NCBI GenBank assembly: GCA_937965795.1
Contig: CALCMD010000031.1
Coordinates: forward strand, 1-28,574
Length of the DNA stretch: 28,574 nt
DNA from: an uncultured Lachnospiraceae bacterium
GTDB taxonomy: Bacteria > Bacillota > Clostridia > Lachnospirales > Lachnospiraceae
Reading direction: 5' to 3'
The notes beneath the pieces were generated by a model, which saw nothing but the letters and a program-made list of their open reading frames with translations, was not told the origin of the DNA and made no database searches. Positions 5,914 to 14,270 of the stretch are shown piece by piece; position 1 is the first letter of the stretch, and each line of letters opens with the position of its first letter. Both the position numbers and the translations under genes were made by a program.

Positions 5914-8166
5914 TTACATTGCCTCGTGGCAGGTTCTGGAGATGACATCCATCTGCTGTTCACGCGTCAGGTCGATGAATTTAACCGCATACCCAGATAC
6001 ACGAATGGTAAAGTTCGCATATTCCGGTTTCTCCGGATGCTCCATTGCATCGATCAGCTTCTCCGTTCCGAATACGTTTACATTCAGATGATGCGCGCCC
6101 TGATCAAAATATCCATCCAGTACACGTACCAGATTGTCTACTCTCTCGTCCTCGTTGTGTCCCAATGCGCCCGGACTGATCGTCTGTGTATTGGAAATGC
6201 CGTCCAGCGCCAGCTCATACGGAAGTTTTGCCACAGAGTTCAGGGACGCCAGCAGGCCATTCTTTTCCGCACCGTAAGATGGATTTGCTCCCGGTGACAG
6301 CGGCTCGCCCAGTTTTCTTCCATCCGGAAGCGCTCCGGTAGCTTTACCGTATACAACATTTGATGTAATCGTCAGAATGGACGTTGTCGGCTCAGAATCT
6401 CTGTAGGTATGGCACTTGCTCAGTTTGTGCATGAATTTCTTCAGCAGCCATACCGCAATGTCATCCGCACGATCATCGTCGTTGCCATATTTCGGGAAAT
6501 CTCCCTCTGTCTCAAAGTCAACTGCCAGCCCGTCCTCATCACGAATGACTTTTACCTTTGCATATTTGATGGCGCTCAGAGAATCAATGACATGTGAAAA
6601 TCCTGCAATACCAGTTGCAAATGTACGTCTTACATCCGTATCGATCAAAGCCATCTCTGCTGCTTCGTAGTTGTATTTATCGTGCATGTAATGAATCATG
6701 TTCAGAGTATCCACATACAGCTTAGCCAGCCAGTCCATCATCTGATCGTAACGCTCAATAACTTCGTCAAAATCCAGATATTCGGAAGTAATCGGACGAT
6801 ATGCCGGGCCTACCTGTACCTTGGACTTCTCATCAATACCGCCGTTGATCGCGTATAACAGGCATTTCGCCAGATTCGCACGTGCGCCGAAGAACTGCAT
6901 TTCCTTTCCGGTCTGCGTTGCGGATACGCAGCAGCAGATGCTGTAATCGTCGCCCCATACCGGACGCATGACGTCGTCGTTCTCATACTGGATGGAGCTC
7001 GTTCTTACGGAAATCTTTGAAGCATATTTCTTGAAGTTCGACGGCAGCTTTGAGGAATAAAGCACGGTCAGGTTCGGCTCCGGGGAAGGTCCCATATTCT
7101 CCAGTGTATGTAAGAAACGGAAATCATTCTTCGTAACCATAGAACGTCCGTCCATTCCAAGTCCTGCCACTTCCAGAGTCGCCCATACCGGGTCGCCGGA
7201 GAACAGCTCATTGTAGGAAGGAATTCTTGCGAATTTAACCATGCGGAACTTCATAACCATATGGTCGATCAGCTCCTGTGCCTCTGACTCTGTGATTTTT
7301 CCTTCTTTCAGGTCTCTCTCAATATAAATATCCAGGAAGGTAGATACACGGCCGACACTCATCGCTGCTCCGTTCTGTGTCTTGATTGCTGCAAGGTATC
7401 CGAAATACAGCCACTGTGCCGCTTCTCTCGCATCTTTTGCCGGCTCGGAAATGTCGAAGCCATATGCGGACGCCATTTCTTTCATATCTTTCAGGGCACG
7501 AATCTGATCTGCCAGCTCTTCGCGCAGACGGAAATCTGTACCTTTCATGCCATGTCTTGCATAACGTTCGAAGTCATACTGCTTCTTCTGAATCAGGAAA
7601 TCAATTCCGTAAAGCGCCACACGACGATAGTCGCCCACGATACGTCCGCGGCCATAAGTATCCGGAAGTCCTGTGATAATCTTATTATGACGTGCAACCT
7701 TCATTTCCGGTGTATAGATGTCGAATACACCCTGGTTATGTGTCTTATGATATTTCGTAAAAATTTCATGAAGCTGTGCGTTCGGCTGATAACCATACGT
7801 CGTACATGCTTTCTCTGCCATATTGATACCGCCGTAAGGCATAAACGCTCTTTTCAGCGGCTTATCTGTCTGAAGTCCTACGACTGCCTCCAATTCCTTC
7901 ATGCTCTCGTCAATATATCCCGGTCCATATGCAGTCAGTCCTGAAACGACTTCTGTTTCCATGTCAAGAACGCCGCCTTTGGCACGCTCTTCTTTCTGAA
8001 GCTCCTGCAATCTTCCCCATAATTTATCTGTAGCTTCTGTCGGCCCCTCTAAAAAAGATTCATCACCTTCATACGGTGTGTAATTGCACTGAATAAAATC
8101 ACGTACATCAATAGAATGCTGCCAGTTTTTTCCAACAAATCCTGCCCATTGCTCACGCTGTGCCAT
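5914..8166 (-). CDS. pflB: Formate C-acetyltransferase (pyruvate formate-lyase)
   Basis: A 750-residue glycyl-radical enzyme that splits pyruvate with CoA into acetyl-CoA and formate, the main anaerobic pyruvate-dissimilating step. The active-site cysteines are in SICCCVSATQTGKEMQFF; the pair C412-C413 preceding VS aligns with E. coli C418-C419, and an extra Cys stands at 411. The radical glycine is G725 in IRVSGYAVKF near the C-terminus. Length is close to E. coli PflB (760), and RVSTFLDIYIERDL and PEPNLTVLYS are typical of true PFL rather than diol dehydratases or choline lyase. AGGAGG precedes the ATG. It has its own promoter with an overlapping Rex-like site and heads a pflB-(terminator)-pflA unit. 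The enzyme is destroyed by oxygen once activated, which supports an anaerobic host. Confidence 0.97.
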   Translation of the reverse strand: MAQREQWAGFVGKNWQHSIDVRDFIQCNYTPYEGDESFLEGPTEATDKLWGRLQELQKEERAKGGVLDMETEVVSGLTAYGPGYIDESMKELEAVVGLQTDKPLKRAFMPYGGINMAEKACTTYGYQPNAQLHEIFTKYHKTHNQGVFDIYTPEMKVARHNKIITGLPDTYGRGRIVGDYRRVALYGIDFLIQKKQYDFERYARHGMKGTDFRLREELADQIRALKDMKEMASAYGFDISEPAKDAREAAQWLYFGYLAAIKTQNGAAMSVGRVSTFLDIYIERDLKEGKITESEAQELIDHMVMKFRMVKFARIPSYNELFSGDPVWATLEVAGLGMDGRSMVTKNDFRFLHTLENMGPSPEPNLTVLYSSKLPSNFKKYASKISVRTSSIQYENDDVMRPVWGDDYSICCCVSATQTGKEMQFFGARANLAKCLLYAINGGIDEKSKVQVGPAYRPITSEYLDFDEVIERYDQMMDWLAKLYVDTLNMIHYMHDKYNYEAAEMALIDTDVRRTFATGIAGFSHVIDSLSAIKYAKVKVIRDEDGLAVDFETEGDFPKYGNDDDRADDIAVWLLKKFMHKLSKCHTYRDSEPTTSILTITSNVVYGKATGALPDGRKLGEPLSPGANPSYGAEKNGLLASLNSVAKLPYELALDGISNTQTISPGALGHNEDERVDNLVRVLDGYFDQGAHHLNVNVFGTEKLIDAMEHPEKPEYANFTIRVSGYAVKFIDLTREQQMDVISRTCHEAM

Positions 8167-8210
8167 TCCAAAATCCTCCTCTAATTGTTATGATTTCTTT
8201 TTTCATGGTT

Positions 8211-8239
8211 AGTATAACATCTTGTTAAAGTAAAAACAA
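8211..8239 (-). promoter_or_regulatory. Promoter of pflB
   Basis: On the minus strand TTGTTT (8234-8239) is followed after 17 bases by TATACT (8211-8216). The transcript would start near 8204, giving a leader of about 38 bases. Confidence 0.6.
8222..8239. promoter_or_regulatory. Candidate Rex (NADH/NAD+ redox) operator overlapping the pflB promoter
   Basis: The 18 bases TTGTTAAAGTAAAAACAA agree with the clostridial Rex consensus TTGTTAA-N4-TTAACAA at 12 of 14 specified positions; the left half is perfect and the right half has two mismatches. The site covers the -35 hexamer and part of the spacer, where a repressor would block RNA polymerase. Rex control of fermentation genes, including pfl in some Firmicutes, is established; binding here is inference from the match alone. 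Confidence 0.45.
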
Positions 8240-8290
8240 ACCCTAAATTCACAATTTCCCTGTTGTATTGAATTTTGTACAATTTAGCAA

Positions 8291-8335
8291 ATATCTTGTG
8301 TTTTCAAGCACGCTCCTCCCTATATCTTGTGTTTT
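8291..8335. repeat. Two 14-bp direct repeats between the divergent pflB and SGNH-esterase promoters
   Basis: ATATCTTGTGTTTT occurs exactly at 8291-8304 and again at 8322-8335, a period of 31 bases or about three helical turns. The repeats lie about 50-100 bases upstream of the pflB -35 element and 30-75 bases upstream of the predicted esterase promoter, so a protein bound in tandem could affect either gene. Confidence 0.6.
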
Positions 8336-8366
8336 TTCCTGTATCTTCCTTCGTCACATTTCCTTC

Positions 8367-8395
8367 TTTTCAAACGATTCCCTTCATGTTAAAAT
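8367..8395 (+). promoter_or_regulatory. Possible promoter of the SGNH-esterase gene
   Basis: TTTTCA (8367-8372), 17 bases, TAAAAT (8390-8395). The -10 matches five of six consensus bases and the -35 four of six. It is the best candidate in the 270-base gap between the divergent pflB and esterase genes. Confidence 0.4.
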
Positions 8396-8437
8396 ATGAA
8401 TAATACAACATATCATCCACATACGAAAGGAGCTTTT

Positions 8438-9814
8438 ATGAAAGAGAAAAAAGACATTTTTCCCATTCCGGCATATCTCTTTACTGCCGCACTTCTTCTA
8501 TTTCTGATCACCGTCTCTTTGCCTGTTTTTCGCAGCCAGGCCAAAGGCGACAACAATCAAATCCGTATTGCCTGTGTAGGTGACAGCATTACCTTTGGCT
8601 ACACCTCCTCAAACAGAAATCTTTACAGCTATCCCTCACAGCTCCAGAACCTTCTGGGGGATGGATATACCGTGGGCAATTACGGCCGAAACAGTCAGAC
8701 GCTTCTTAAGAATGGAGACCAGTCCTACTGGAATACTACAGAGTTTACAAACAGTAAAAATTTTAATCCTGATATTGTCATTCTGATGCTGGGTACAAAC
8801 GATTCCAAATCCTCAAACTGGACGCACAAAGATGAATTTCTCTCCGATCTGAAAGAAATGATCCAGGTCTACCAGGAATTATCTTCCCACCCGGCGGTAT
8901 ACGTCTGTACTTCCCCCCGTATGCCGGTCGAATACGAAAACATGGCAACCAGGAGCGGCCTTTCCAACCGGGTAATCAATGAAGAGATCGTTCCGCTCCA
9001 GAAACAGGCTGCGCAGGAATCCTGCTGTAAGCTCATCGACGTCAATGCTTTCTCCCACACCACTCTGGCCGATGACGATTTTAACGATTACGCGCATCCT
9101 ACCGATACAGGATATCAGAAACTCGCAAACTTCATTTATGAGAACCTGACGTGTACCTGCGCCATCGAAAGCCTTTCTTTTGAAAATGGAACGGTTACGA
9201 TTCCCTGGTATACCTCCCATGCGAACATCACGCTGAACGCCCGGTGTTCGGTCACACCGTGCCCATTGGACGCTCACCAGAACCGTACCTTAACACTCAC
9301 CTATGCTTTAACAGACGAGACAGAGCCTGCTTCTCTGAAAGATAACGTTTTGACTGTTACCGGCCCCGGAATCGTACATGTAAACGTGAGAGCGGAACTT
9401 TCCGGCACAGATATATTTCTGGAAGAAAACGCTTCCTTTCAGGTGACAAAGGAAGAACCTCCAAAAACAGAAGAAACGGAAAAGCATGTGGAGGATACGG
9501 AAAAACAGCAGGAGATTACGCCGCCCCCCACGCCAAAAATTACCCTTTCCCGTCCAAAGCTTACCGCCAAAAAATCCGGCACAAAAATAAAGCTTTCCTG
9601 GAAGAAAGATAAGAAAGCCAACGGCTACATTCTCCAGATGAAAGCCGGAAAAGGAAAATATAAACCGATTGCTTCGAAAAAAGGAAAGGTTACTTCTTAT
9701 ACAAAGAAAAAATTAAAAAAAGGAAACGTATACTATTTCCGTATGCGGAGTTATCGGAATAGTCCCTCAAGAATTTACTCTTCCTGGTCAAAACCAGTGA
9801 AAGTCCGCTTATAA
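8438..9814 (+). CDS. Secreted SGNH/GDSL-type esterase with Lys-rich FN3-like C-terminal domain
   Basis: A 458-residue exported hydrolase. Residues 12-35 are a hydrophobic signal peptide or anchor. The SGNH fold follows: block I VGDSIT with nucleophile S50, block II Gly in NYGRNSQT, block III LMLGTND with N121, and block V DYAHPTDTGY with D217 and H220. These enzymes remove acyl or acetyl groups, commonly from polysaccharides, but the substrate cannot be told. Residues ~225-345 form a beta-rich region, ~350-370 a Glu/Thr/Pro-rich linker, and ~370-458 a very Lys-rich domain resembling fibronectin type III (KIKLSWKKDKKANGYILQM, VYYFRMRSY), likely a wall- or glycan-binding module. The start is the ATG at 8438 with AAAGGAG upstream; an in-frame ATG 42 bases earlier lacks a ribosome-binding site and overlaps the predicted -10 region. 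Apparently monocistronic. Confidence 0.87.
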   Translation: MKEKKDIFPIPAYLFTAALLLFLITVSLPVFRSQAKGDNNQIRIACVGDSITFGYTSSNRNLYSYPSQLQNLLGDGYTVGNYGRNSQTLLKNGDQSYWNTTEFTNSKNFNPDIVILMLGTNDSKSSNWTHKDEFLSDLKEMIQVYQELSSHPAVYVCTSPRMPVEYENMATRSGLSNRVINEEIVPLQKQAAQESCCKLIDVNAFSHTTLADDDFNDYAHPTDTGYQKLANFIYENLTCTCAIESLSFENGTVTIPWYTSHANITLNARCSVTPCPLDAHQNRTLTLTYALTDETEPASLKDNVLTVTGPGIVHVNVRAELSGTDIFLEENASFQVTKEEPPKTEETEKHVEDTEKQQEITPPPTPKITLSRPKLTAKKSGTKIKLSWKKDKKANGYILQMKAGKGKYKPIASKKGKVTSYTKKKLKKGNVYYFRMRSYRNSPSRIYSSWSKPVKVRL

Positions 9815-9840
9815 AATCTACAGAACCTGCCACTGGCAGA

Positions 9841-9875
9841 AAAAGGGGAGCGCTGCAACTGTGCGCTCCCTTTCT
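9841..9875. terminator. Bidirectional terminator between the esterase gene and rseP
   Basis: GGGAGCGC (9846-9853) pairs with GCGCTCCC (9863-9870) across a nine-base loop, with an A-run on the left and T-rich sequence on the right. It lies between two convergent genes and ends the long minus-strand growth cluster as well as the esterase transcript. Confidence 0.85.
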
Positions 9876-9880
9876 TTCCC

Positions 9881-10912
9881 TTAGAAAAGTTTTCGAATAT
9901 CATTAAACATCACCACAACCATCAAAAGCATCAGAAGCATCAGTCCGACAAAATGAACCATTCCTTCTTTCTCCGGATCTATCCTTTTTCTCCGAATCGC
10001 TTCCAGAATCAAAAATACCAGCCGCCCGCCATCCAGCGCCGGAAGCGGCAGAAGATTCATAACGCCCAGGTTTGCCGTCAGGAGGATGGATATGTTCAGC
10101 ATGTTCAGCCAGACATAGAAGCCGCCGTCCGCAGCGCTTTCTTTGTACGTATCCCCAATAATGGTGACGACGCCGACCGGGCCGGACATATCATTGATTC
10201 CTACCTGTCCGGTAAAGAGCATCTTCAGACTCTCAATCGTGGTCTGAATCCAGTACTTGACTTCATACGCACTGTACTTAATCGTTTCCCACGCGCCGAC
10301 CCGCTCCCTGTAGCTTGAGCTTGCGCCGATTCCAAAGATATATCTTCCGGTTTCACTCTGCTTCGGCGAAAGAGTCGCTGTGCGCTCCTCCCCGTTATGC
10401 TCATAAACAATCGTCACATCTTCGCCCTGATGGAAGGTCACATAGTTGGTGACCTCCCGGCTTAGGCGGATTTTCGTATGATTCATCCGAAGAATGGTGT
10501 CTCCTTTTTGAATCCCTGCTTCCGCCGCCGGATACCCTTCTGACACACTGACAACAACCGGCTTATCTACCCCGATGCTTCCTATAATGAGGACCGAAAG
10601 GATAAACGCCAGAATAAAATTAAAAATAGGGCCGGCTGCAATGATCGATATTCTGGTCCACACAGATTTGCTCGCAAAAGACCCTTCTTCCGTCGTAGCG
10701 TCATCTTCGCCCAGCATCATACAGGAACCGCCAAAAGGCAGAAGCTTCCAGGAATATCTGGTTCCTCCCTTTACCGTGCTGACGATTCTCGGCCCCATTC
10801 CAAGAGAAAATTCCTCTACGGTAACGCCGCCGCGCTTTGCCAGAAGGAAATGCCCCAGCTCGTGAATCAGAATAATCAAACTAAAAATAAGAAGTGCTAA
10901 AATTATGCTCAT
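9881..10912 (-). CDS. rseP: RIP metalloprotease, site-2 protease family
   Basis: A 343-residue membrane zinc protease that cleaves transmembrane substrates within the bilayer, such as anti-sigma factors and leftover signal peptides (RseP/RasP family). The zinc motif HELGH is at residues 17-21 in the first membrane helix; the third ligand lies in the late NLLPLPALDGG motif (Asp of LDG). A PDZ domain covers about 110-190 (EGYPAAEAGIQKGDTILRMN). There are four predicted membrane helices. The length suits Gram-positive RasP/YluC rather than the longer E. coli RseP with two PDZ domains. The ATG lies one base after the dxr stop and the ribosome-binding site (AGGTGG) is inside dxr, so the two are translationally adjacent. 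The order uppS-cdsA-dxr-rseP is classic for Firmicutes and supports the call. Confidence 0.94.
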   Translation of the reverse strand: MSIILALLIFSLIILIHELGHFLLAKRGGVTVEEFSLGMGPRIVSTVKGGTRYSWKLLPFGGSCMMLGEDDATTEEGSFASKSVWTRISIIAAGPIFNFILAFILSVLIIGSIGVDKPVVVSVSEGYPAAEAGIQKGDTILRMNHTKIRLSREVTNYVTFHQGEDVTIVYEHNGEERTATLSPKQSETGRYIFGIGASSSYRERVGAWETIKYSAYEVKYWIQTTIESLKMLFTGQVGINDMSGPVGVVTIIGDTYKESAADGGFYVWLNMLNISILLTANLGVMNLLPLPALDGGRLVFLILEAIRRKRIDPEKEGMVHFVGLMLLMLLMVVVMFNDIRKLF

Positions 10913-10913
10913 G

Positions 10914-12056
10914 CTACCACCTGTTTTCTATGAATTCATAAGTCATCTGCTCCGCAGTTAAAATTTCTTCCACCGTTGGTTTTTCCACCACCCGGTGTTC
11001 TTCCATACATGCCGTAAGAATCTCGTAAATATCCAGGAAGCGAATCTGCTTATGTAAAAACTTACTTACCGCACGCTCATTCGCCGCATTAAATACGGTC
11101 GGCATAGTTCCTCCTGCACGGGCCGCCCGAAATGCCAGCGGAAGTCCCAAAAAGGTTTCCATATCCGGTTTCTCAAAAGAAATCTGCCCAAGCTTCTCAA
11201 AATCCAACCGCCTGCCGCCCAGAAATCTTCTTTCCGGATAATACAGCGCATACTGAATCGGGAGTTTCATATCCGGTGTTCCAAGCTGCGCAATCACGGC
11301 TCCATCCGCAAACTCCACCATAGAATGAATCACGCTCTGCGGCTGTACCACCACCTCAATCTGCTCCAGGTCTGTACCAAAGAGCCACTTCGCTTCCATG
11401 ACCTCCAGTCCCTTGTTGACAAGCGTCGCTGAATCAATGGTAATCTTCTGTCCCATTGCCCAATTCGGATGCTTTAAGGCATCCTCCAGGCGCACCTTTT
11501 CCAAATCCTGTCTCTTTTTTCCACGGAAAGGGCCGCCCGACGCTGTCAGCAATATCCGGCTGATCTGTCTTTTATCCTCTCCATTCAGAGCCTGGAAAAT
11601 CGCACTGTGCTCACTGTCTACCGGAAGGATGCGTACATTTCTTTTCTTCGCCAACGGCATGATAATATGGCCTGCCGTGACCAGTGTTTCTTTATTGGCG
11701 AGCGCGACGTCTTTCCCTGCTTCTATCGCCGCAATAGTCGGACGGATGCCAACCATCCCCACGATTGCCGTCACCAGAATCTCTGCCTCCGGCAGGGTCG
11801 CCGCTTCTATCAGACCTTCCATTCCGCTGGCGATACACACATCCAGATCACGTACCCTTTCCTTAAGGTCCTTTGCCGCCTCTTCACTGGCAAGAACCGC
11901 CAGTTTCGGATGAAATTTTCGAATCTGCTGCTCCAGCAGTTTCACATTACTTCCCGCCGACAGGGCCGCTACTTTCAGATCCTTATTTGCCTCCACCACT
12001 TCCAGAGTCTGCGTACCAATGGAACCAGTAGAGCCCAGTATTGCTATTGTTTTCAT
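10914..12056 (-). CDS. dxr: 1-deoxy-D-xylulose-5-phosphate reductoisomerase
   Basis: A 380-residue cytosolic enzyme that converts DXP with NADPH into 2-C-methyl-D-erythritol 4-phosphate, the committed step of the MEP isoprenoid pathway. The dinucleotide-binding motif GSTGSIG is at residues 8-14. Metal-ligand residues are D147 and E149 in PVDSEHSAIF, and the substrate-binding blocks TASGGPFRG, HPNWAMGQKITIDSATLVNK and GLEVMEAKWLF are intact. Normal length. It is third in uppS-cdsA-dxr-rseP, linking isoprenoid precursor supply to undecaprenyl synthesis by uppS. Its ribosome-binding site is weak or displaced (GGAAAG and GAGATG within 25 bases upstream), unlike the strong sites of its neighbours, and 37 bases separate it from cdsA. 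Confidence 0.97.
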   Translation of the reverse strand: MKTIAILGSTGSIGTQTLEVVEANKDLKVAALSAGSNVKLLEQQIRKFHPKLAVLASEEAAKDLKERVRDLDVCIASGMEGLIEAATLPEAEILVTAIVGMVGIRPTIAAIEAGKDVALANKETLVTAGHIIMPLAKKRNVRILPVDSEHSAIFQALNGEDKRQISRILLTASGGPFRGKKRQDLEKVRLEDALKHPNWAMGQKITIDSATLVNKGLEVMEAKWLFGTDLEQIEVVVQPQSVIHSMVEFADGAVIAQLGTPDMKLPIQYALYYPERRFLGGRRLDFEKLGQISFEKPDMETFLGLPLAFRAARAGGTMPTVFNAANERAVSKFLHKQIRFLDIYEILTACMEEHRVVEKPTVEEILTAEQMTYEFIENRW

Positions 12057-12093
12057 CTTTGCATCTCAACTTTCCTTATACTGCTGTTTTTCA

Positions 12094-12900
12094 CTAAATC
12101 AGAAACACTACCAGATAATAAATGACCGGCGCTGTAAAAATCACACTGTCAAACCGATCCAGGACGCCTCCGTGTCCGGGAATCAGATTTCCATAATCCT
12201 TGATTCCATGATTTCTCTTAATCGCCGAAGCCGCCAGATCACCAATCATGGAAATCAAAGCTCCCGCCGCACAGATTACCGCGCACTCGACGATACGGCT
12301 CTCCCCCTGCATACGTCCTCCGATAACGGCTGCATACACAGCTCCTAAAATGGCTGCGCCTGCCACGCCTCCCACAGCGCCCTCCACGGATTTTTTCGGA
12401 CTGAGTTTCGGTGACATCTTATGCTTTCCAATCAACATTCCTACACAGTACGCACAGGTATCGCATCCCCAGGAACACAAAAAAATGAGCCATACCAGAA
12501 AAGCGCCGTTTTCCAGGTTTCTGGTCTGATAGATATAAGACAGCATCACCGCTACATAGATAACGCCAAAAAATGCCGCCATGACCTGCTCCGACCTGTA
12601 TTTCGGGTATGCAAACACGTAGACGAACATGAGCGCTACCAGCAGAAAAAGAACATCCATCATAATATATGCATCCAGGCCGGTATTTAACAGAAAATAA
12701 TAAGAAATCACGCCCAGATACCCCACGGCGCTCAGAAGCGTCATTTTCTTTTCCTCTACTTTCACCGCACGGTACAGCTCATGGACTCCAAGCAGGGAGA
12801 GCACCAGAAGCGCCCCATAGAGCACATAACCTCCGCTGATCATGGTAACCAGGGCGATCGCCACCAGGACAATGCCGCTTAATAACCTCGTCTTAAACAT
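12094..12900 (-). CDS. cdsA: Phosphatidate cytidylyltransferase (CDP-diglyceride synthase)
   Basis: A 268-residue polytopic membrane enzyme that makes CDP-diacylglycerol from CTP and phosphatidic acid, the branch point for phosphatidylglycerol and other phospholipids. About eight hydrophobic helices are present. The C-terminal family signature (S-x3-KR-x4-KD-x4-P-x-HGG-x-x-DR-x-D) is seen as SAIKRNHGIKDYGNLIPGHG followed by GVLDRFDS, preceded by the acidic GDLA. Length is usual. Its ATG overlaps the uppS coding end by eight bases and its AGGAGG lies inside uppS, which indicates translational coupling. Confidence 0.96.
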   Translation of the reverse strand: MFKTRLLSGIVLVAIALVTMISGGYVLYGALLVLSLLGVHELYRAVKVEEKKMTLLSAVGYLGVISYYFLLNTGLDAYIMMDVLFLLVALMFVYVFAYPKYRSEQVMAAFFGVIYVAVMLSYIYQTRNLENGAFLVWLIFLCSWGCDTCAYCVGMLIGKHKMSPKLSPKKSVEGAVGGVAGAAILGAVYAAVIGGRMQGESRIVECAVICAAGALISMIGDLAASAIKRNHGIKDYGNLIPGHGGVLDRFDSVIFTAPVIYYLVVFLI

Positions 12901-13609
12901 GACTCTCCTCCTTTATGCCTCCGTACCTGCGCTCTCTTCCATTATATTTTTCAATGGCTTTCCAGAGTTCTTCTTTCGTAAATGCCGGCCAGGGAACTTC
13001 TGTAAAATAAAATTCCGTATAGGCAAGCTGCCAGAGCAGATAATTAGAAAGCCGTTGCTCCCCGCTGGTTCGTATGAGCAAATCCGGGTCCGGCACCTCT
13101 CTGGTGTCCAGATAATCCGAAAACAGAGCTTCATCAATCTTTTCCGGCTCCACTTTTCCTTCCACACAGTCCCGTGCCAGCAGCCGTATGGCGCGCACGA
13201 TCTCATCCCGGCTGCCATAATTAATCGCAATCTGAAAATTCAGACCCGTGTTATCCTTCGAACTCTCCTCAAGTTCCCTCAGACTTTTCTGCAAATCTTC
13301 TGAAAGCGCCGACGGTTCCCCCAGAACGCGCACCTTCATATTATTTTTTCTAGCGGTCGCTTTGCAGGTCTTTGTATAACTTCGAAACAAATCCATCAAA
13401 GCATCCACTTCTTCTTTGGAACGCTTCCAGTTTTCCGTAGAAAACAGATAGACCGTCAGATATTTAATTCCTATGTTCCAGGCGTCCCGGCAGATTGTCT
13501 CCAGATTTTTCGCTCCCCTGACATGACCATAATTTCTTGGCATTCCTTTGCTCTTCGCCCATCGGCCGTTTCCATCCAGTATAATCGCTACATGCTGTGG
13601 AATTACCAT
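12893..13609 (-). CDS. uppS: Isoprenyl transferase (undecaprenyl diphosphate synthase)
   Basis: A 238-residue cis-prenyltransferase that extends farnesyl diphosphate with isopentenyl diphosphate to the C55 lipid carrier for peptidoglycan and teichoic acid precursors. The catalytic block LDGNGRWAKS (D12) and the downstream NYGSRDEI, LIRTSGEQRLSN and RERRYGG motifs are conserved. Length is normal. GAGGAGG precedes the ATG. It follows frr after an intrinsic terminator and has no visible promoter in the 60-base gap, so it is probably transcribed by read-through from the pyrH-frr promoter or from a promoter inside frr. Overlaps cdsA by eight bases. Confidence 0.97.
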   Translation of the reverse strand: MVIPQHVAIILDGNGRWAKSKGMPRNYGHVRGAKNLETICRDAWNIGIKYLTVYLFSTENWKRSKEEVDALMDLFRSYTKTCKATARKNNMKVRVLGEPSALSEDLQKSLRELEESSKDNTGLNFQIAINYGSRDEIVRAIRLLARDCVEGKVEPEKIDEALFSDYLDTREVPDPDLLIRTSGEQRLSNYLLWQLAYTEFYFTEVPWPAFTKEELWKAIEKYNGRERRYGGIKEESHV

Positions 13610-13641
13610 GCTGCTCCTCCTCGCTTTCCTTTTGCATCTGC

Positions 13642-13670
13642 AAAAGGGGGCTTTCCAAAGCCCCCTTTGT
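13642..13670 (-). terminator. Intrinsic terminator between frr and uppS
   Basis: GGGGGCTTT (13646-13654) faces AAAGCCCCC (13657-13665); outer A/T runs lengthen the stem and give TTTT on the minus strand after the hairpin (13642-13645). It begins within a few bases of the frr stop and lies 32 bases before uppS. It divides the growth cluster into pyrH-frr and uppS-cdsA-dxr-rseP. Confidence 0.8.
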
Positions 13671-14225
13671 TTATACTGTTAAAATTTCCTTTGATTTCTC
13701 TTCCACTGCCTTGTCAACTTCTTTGATATACTTATCTGTCAGCTTCTGTACTTTGCCTTCCAGCTCCTTGATCTCGTCCTCGGAAATTTCAGAACTCTTT
13801 GAGAGCTTCTTAAAGGAATCATTTGCATCACGGCGGATATTACGAATCGCTACCTTTGCATTCTCACCTTTCTTCTTTACATCCTTCACCAGCTCTTTTC
13901 TGCGTTCCTCGGTAAGCTCCGGGAACACCAGGCGGATCACTCTTCCGTCATTGGAAGGATTGATGCCCAGATCCGAAGTCATAATCGCTTTTTCAATGGC
14001 CTTTACCATCGAAGCCTCCCACGGCTGAATCTGAATCATACGAGCCTCCGGAACGGTAATATTTCCCACCTGCTGAAGCGGCGTCGGTGTTCCATAATAG
14101 TCTACGGTGATCTTATCCAATACGTGCGGATTTGCTCTTCCTGCACGGATTGCTCCAAATTCTGATAAGAGATTGTCATAAGATTTTGTCATTTTTGTAT
14201 CAAATACCTGAAGTCTTTCATCCAT
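13671..14225 (-). CDS. frr: Ribosome recycling factor
   Basis: A 184-residue cytosolic factor that, with EF-G, splits post-termination ribosomes for reuse. Characteristic segments are visible: GAIRAGRANPHVLDKI (residues ~26-41), VDYYGTPTPLQQVGNI, RMIQIQPWEASMVKAIEKAI, LGINPSNDGRVIRLVFPELT and RRKELVKDVKKKGENAKVAIRNIRRDAND. Length equals the family norm of about 185. AGGAGG-type site upstream of the ATG. It follows pyrH by 45 bases, the usual bacterial order, and is followed immediately by an intrinsic terminator. Confidence 0.98.
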   Translation of the reverse strand: MDERLQVFDTKMTKSYDNLLSEFGAIRAGRANPHVLDKITVDYYGTPTPLQQVGNITVPEARMIQIQPWEASMVKAIEKAIMTSDLGINPSNDGRVIRLVFPELTEERRKELVKDVKKKGENAKVAIRNIRRDANDSFKKLSKSSEISEDEIKELEGKVQKLTDKYIKEVDKAVEEKSKEILTV

Positions 14226-14270
14226 ATTCTTTTCCTCCTGATCGGTAACGGTTTTCTATCGCTGCTTTTT

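Noticed and set aside
8263..8282. TTGTA-N10-TACAA as a second Rex, CRP or FNR site
   Set aside because: The half-site spacing is off by two bases for Rex and does not fit CRP or FNR sites; kept only as part of the divergent-region observation.
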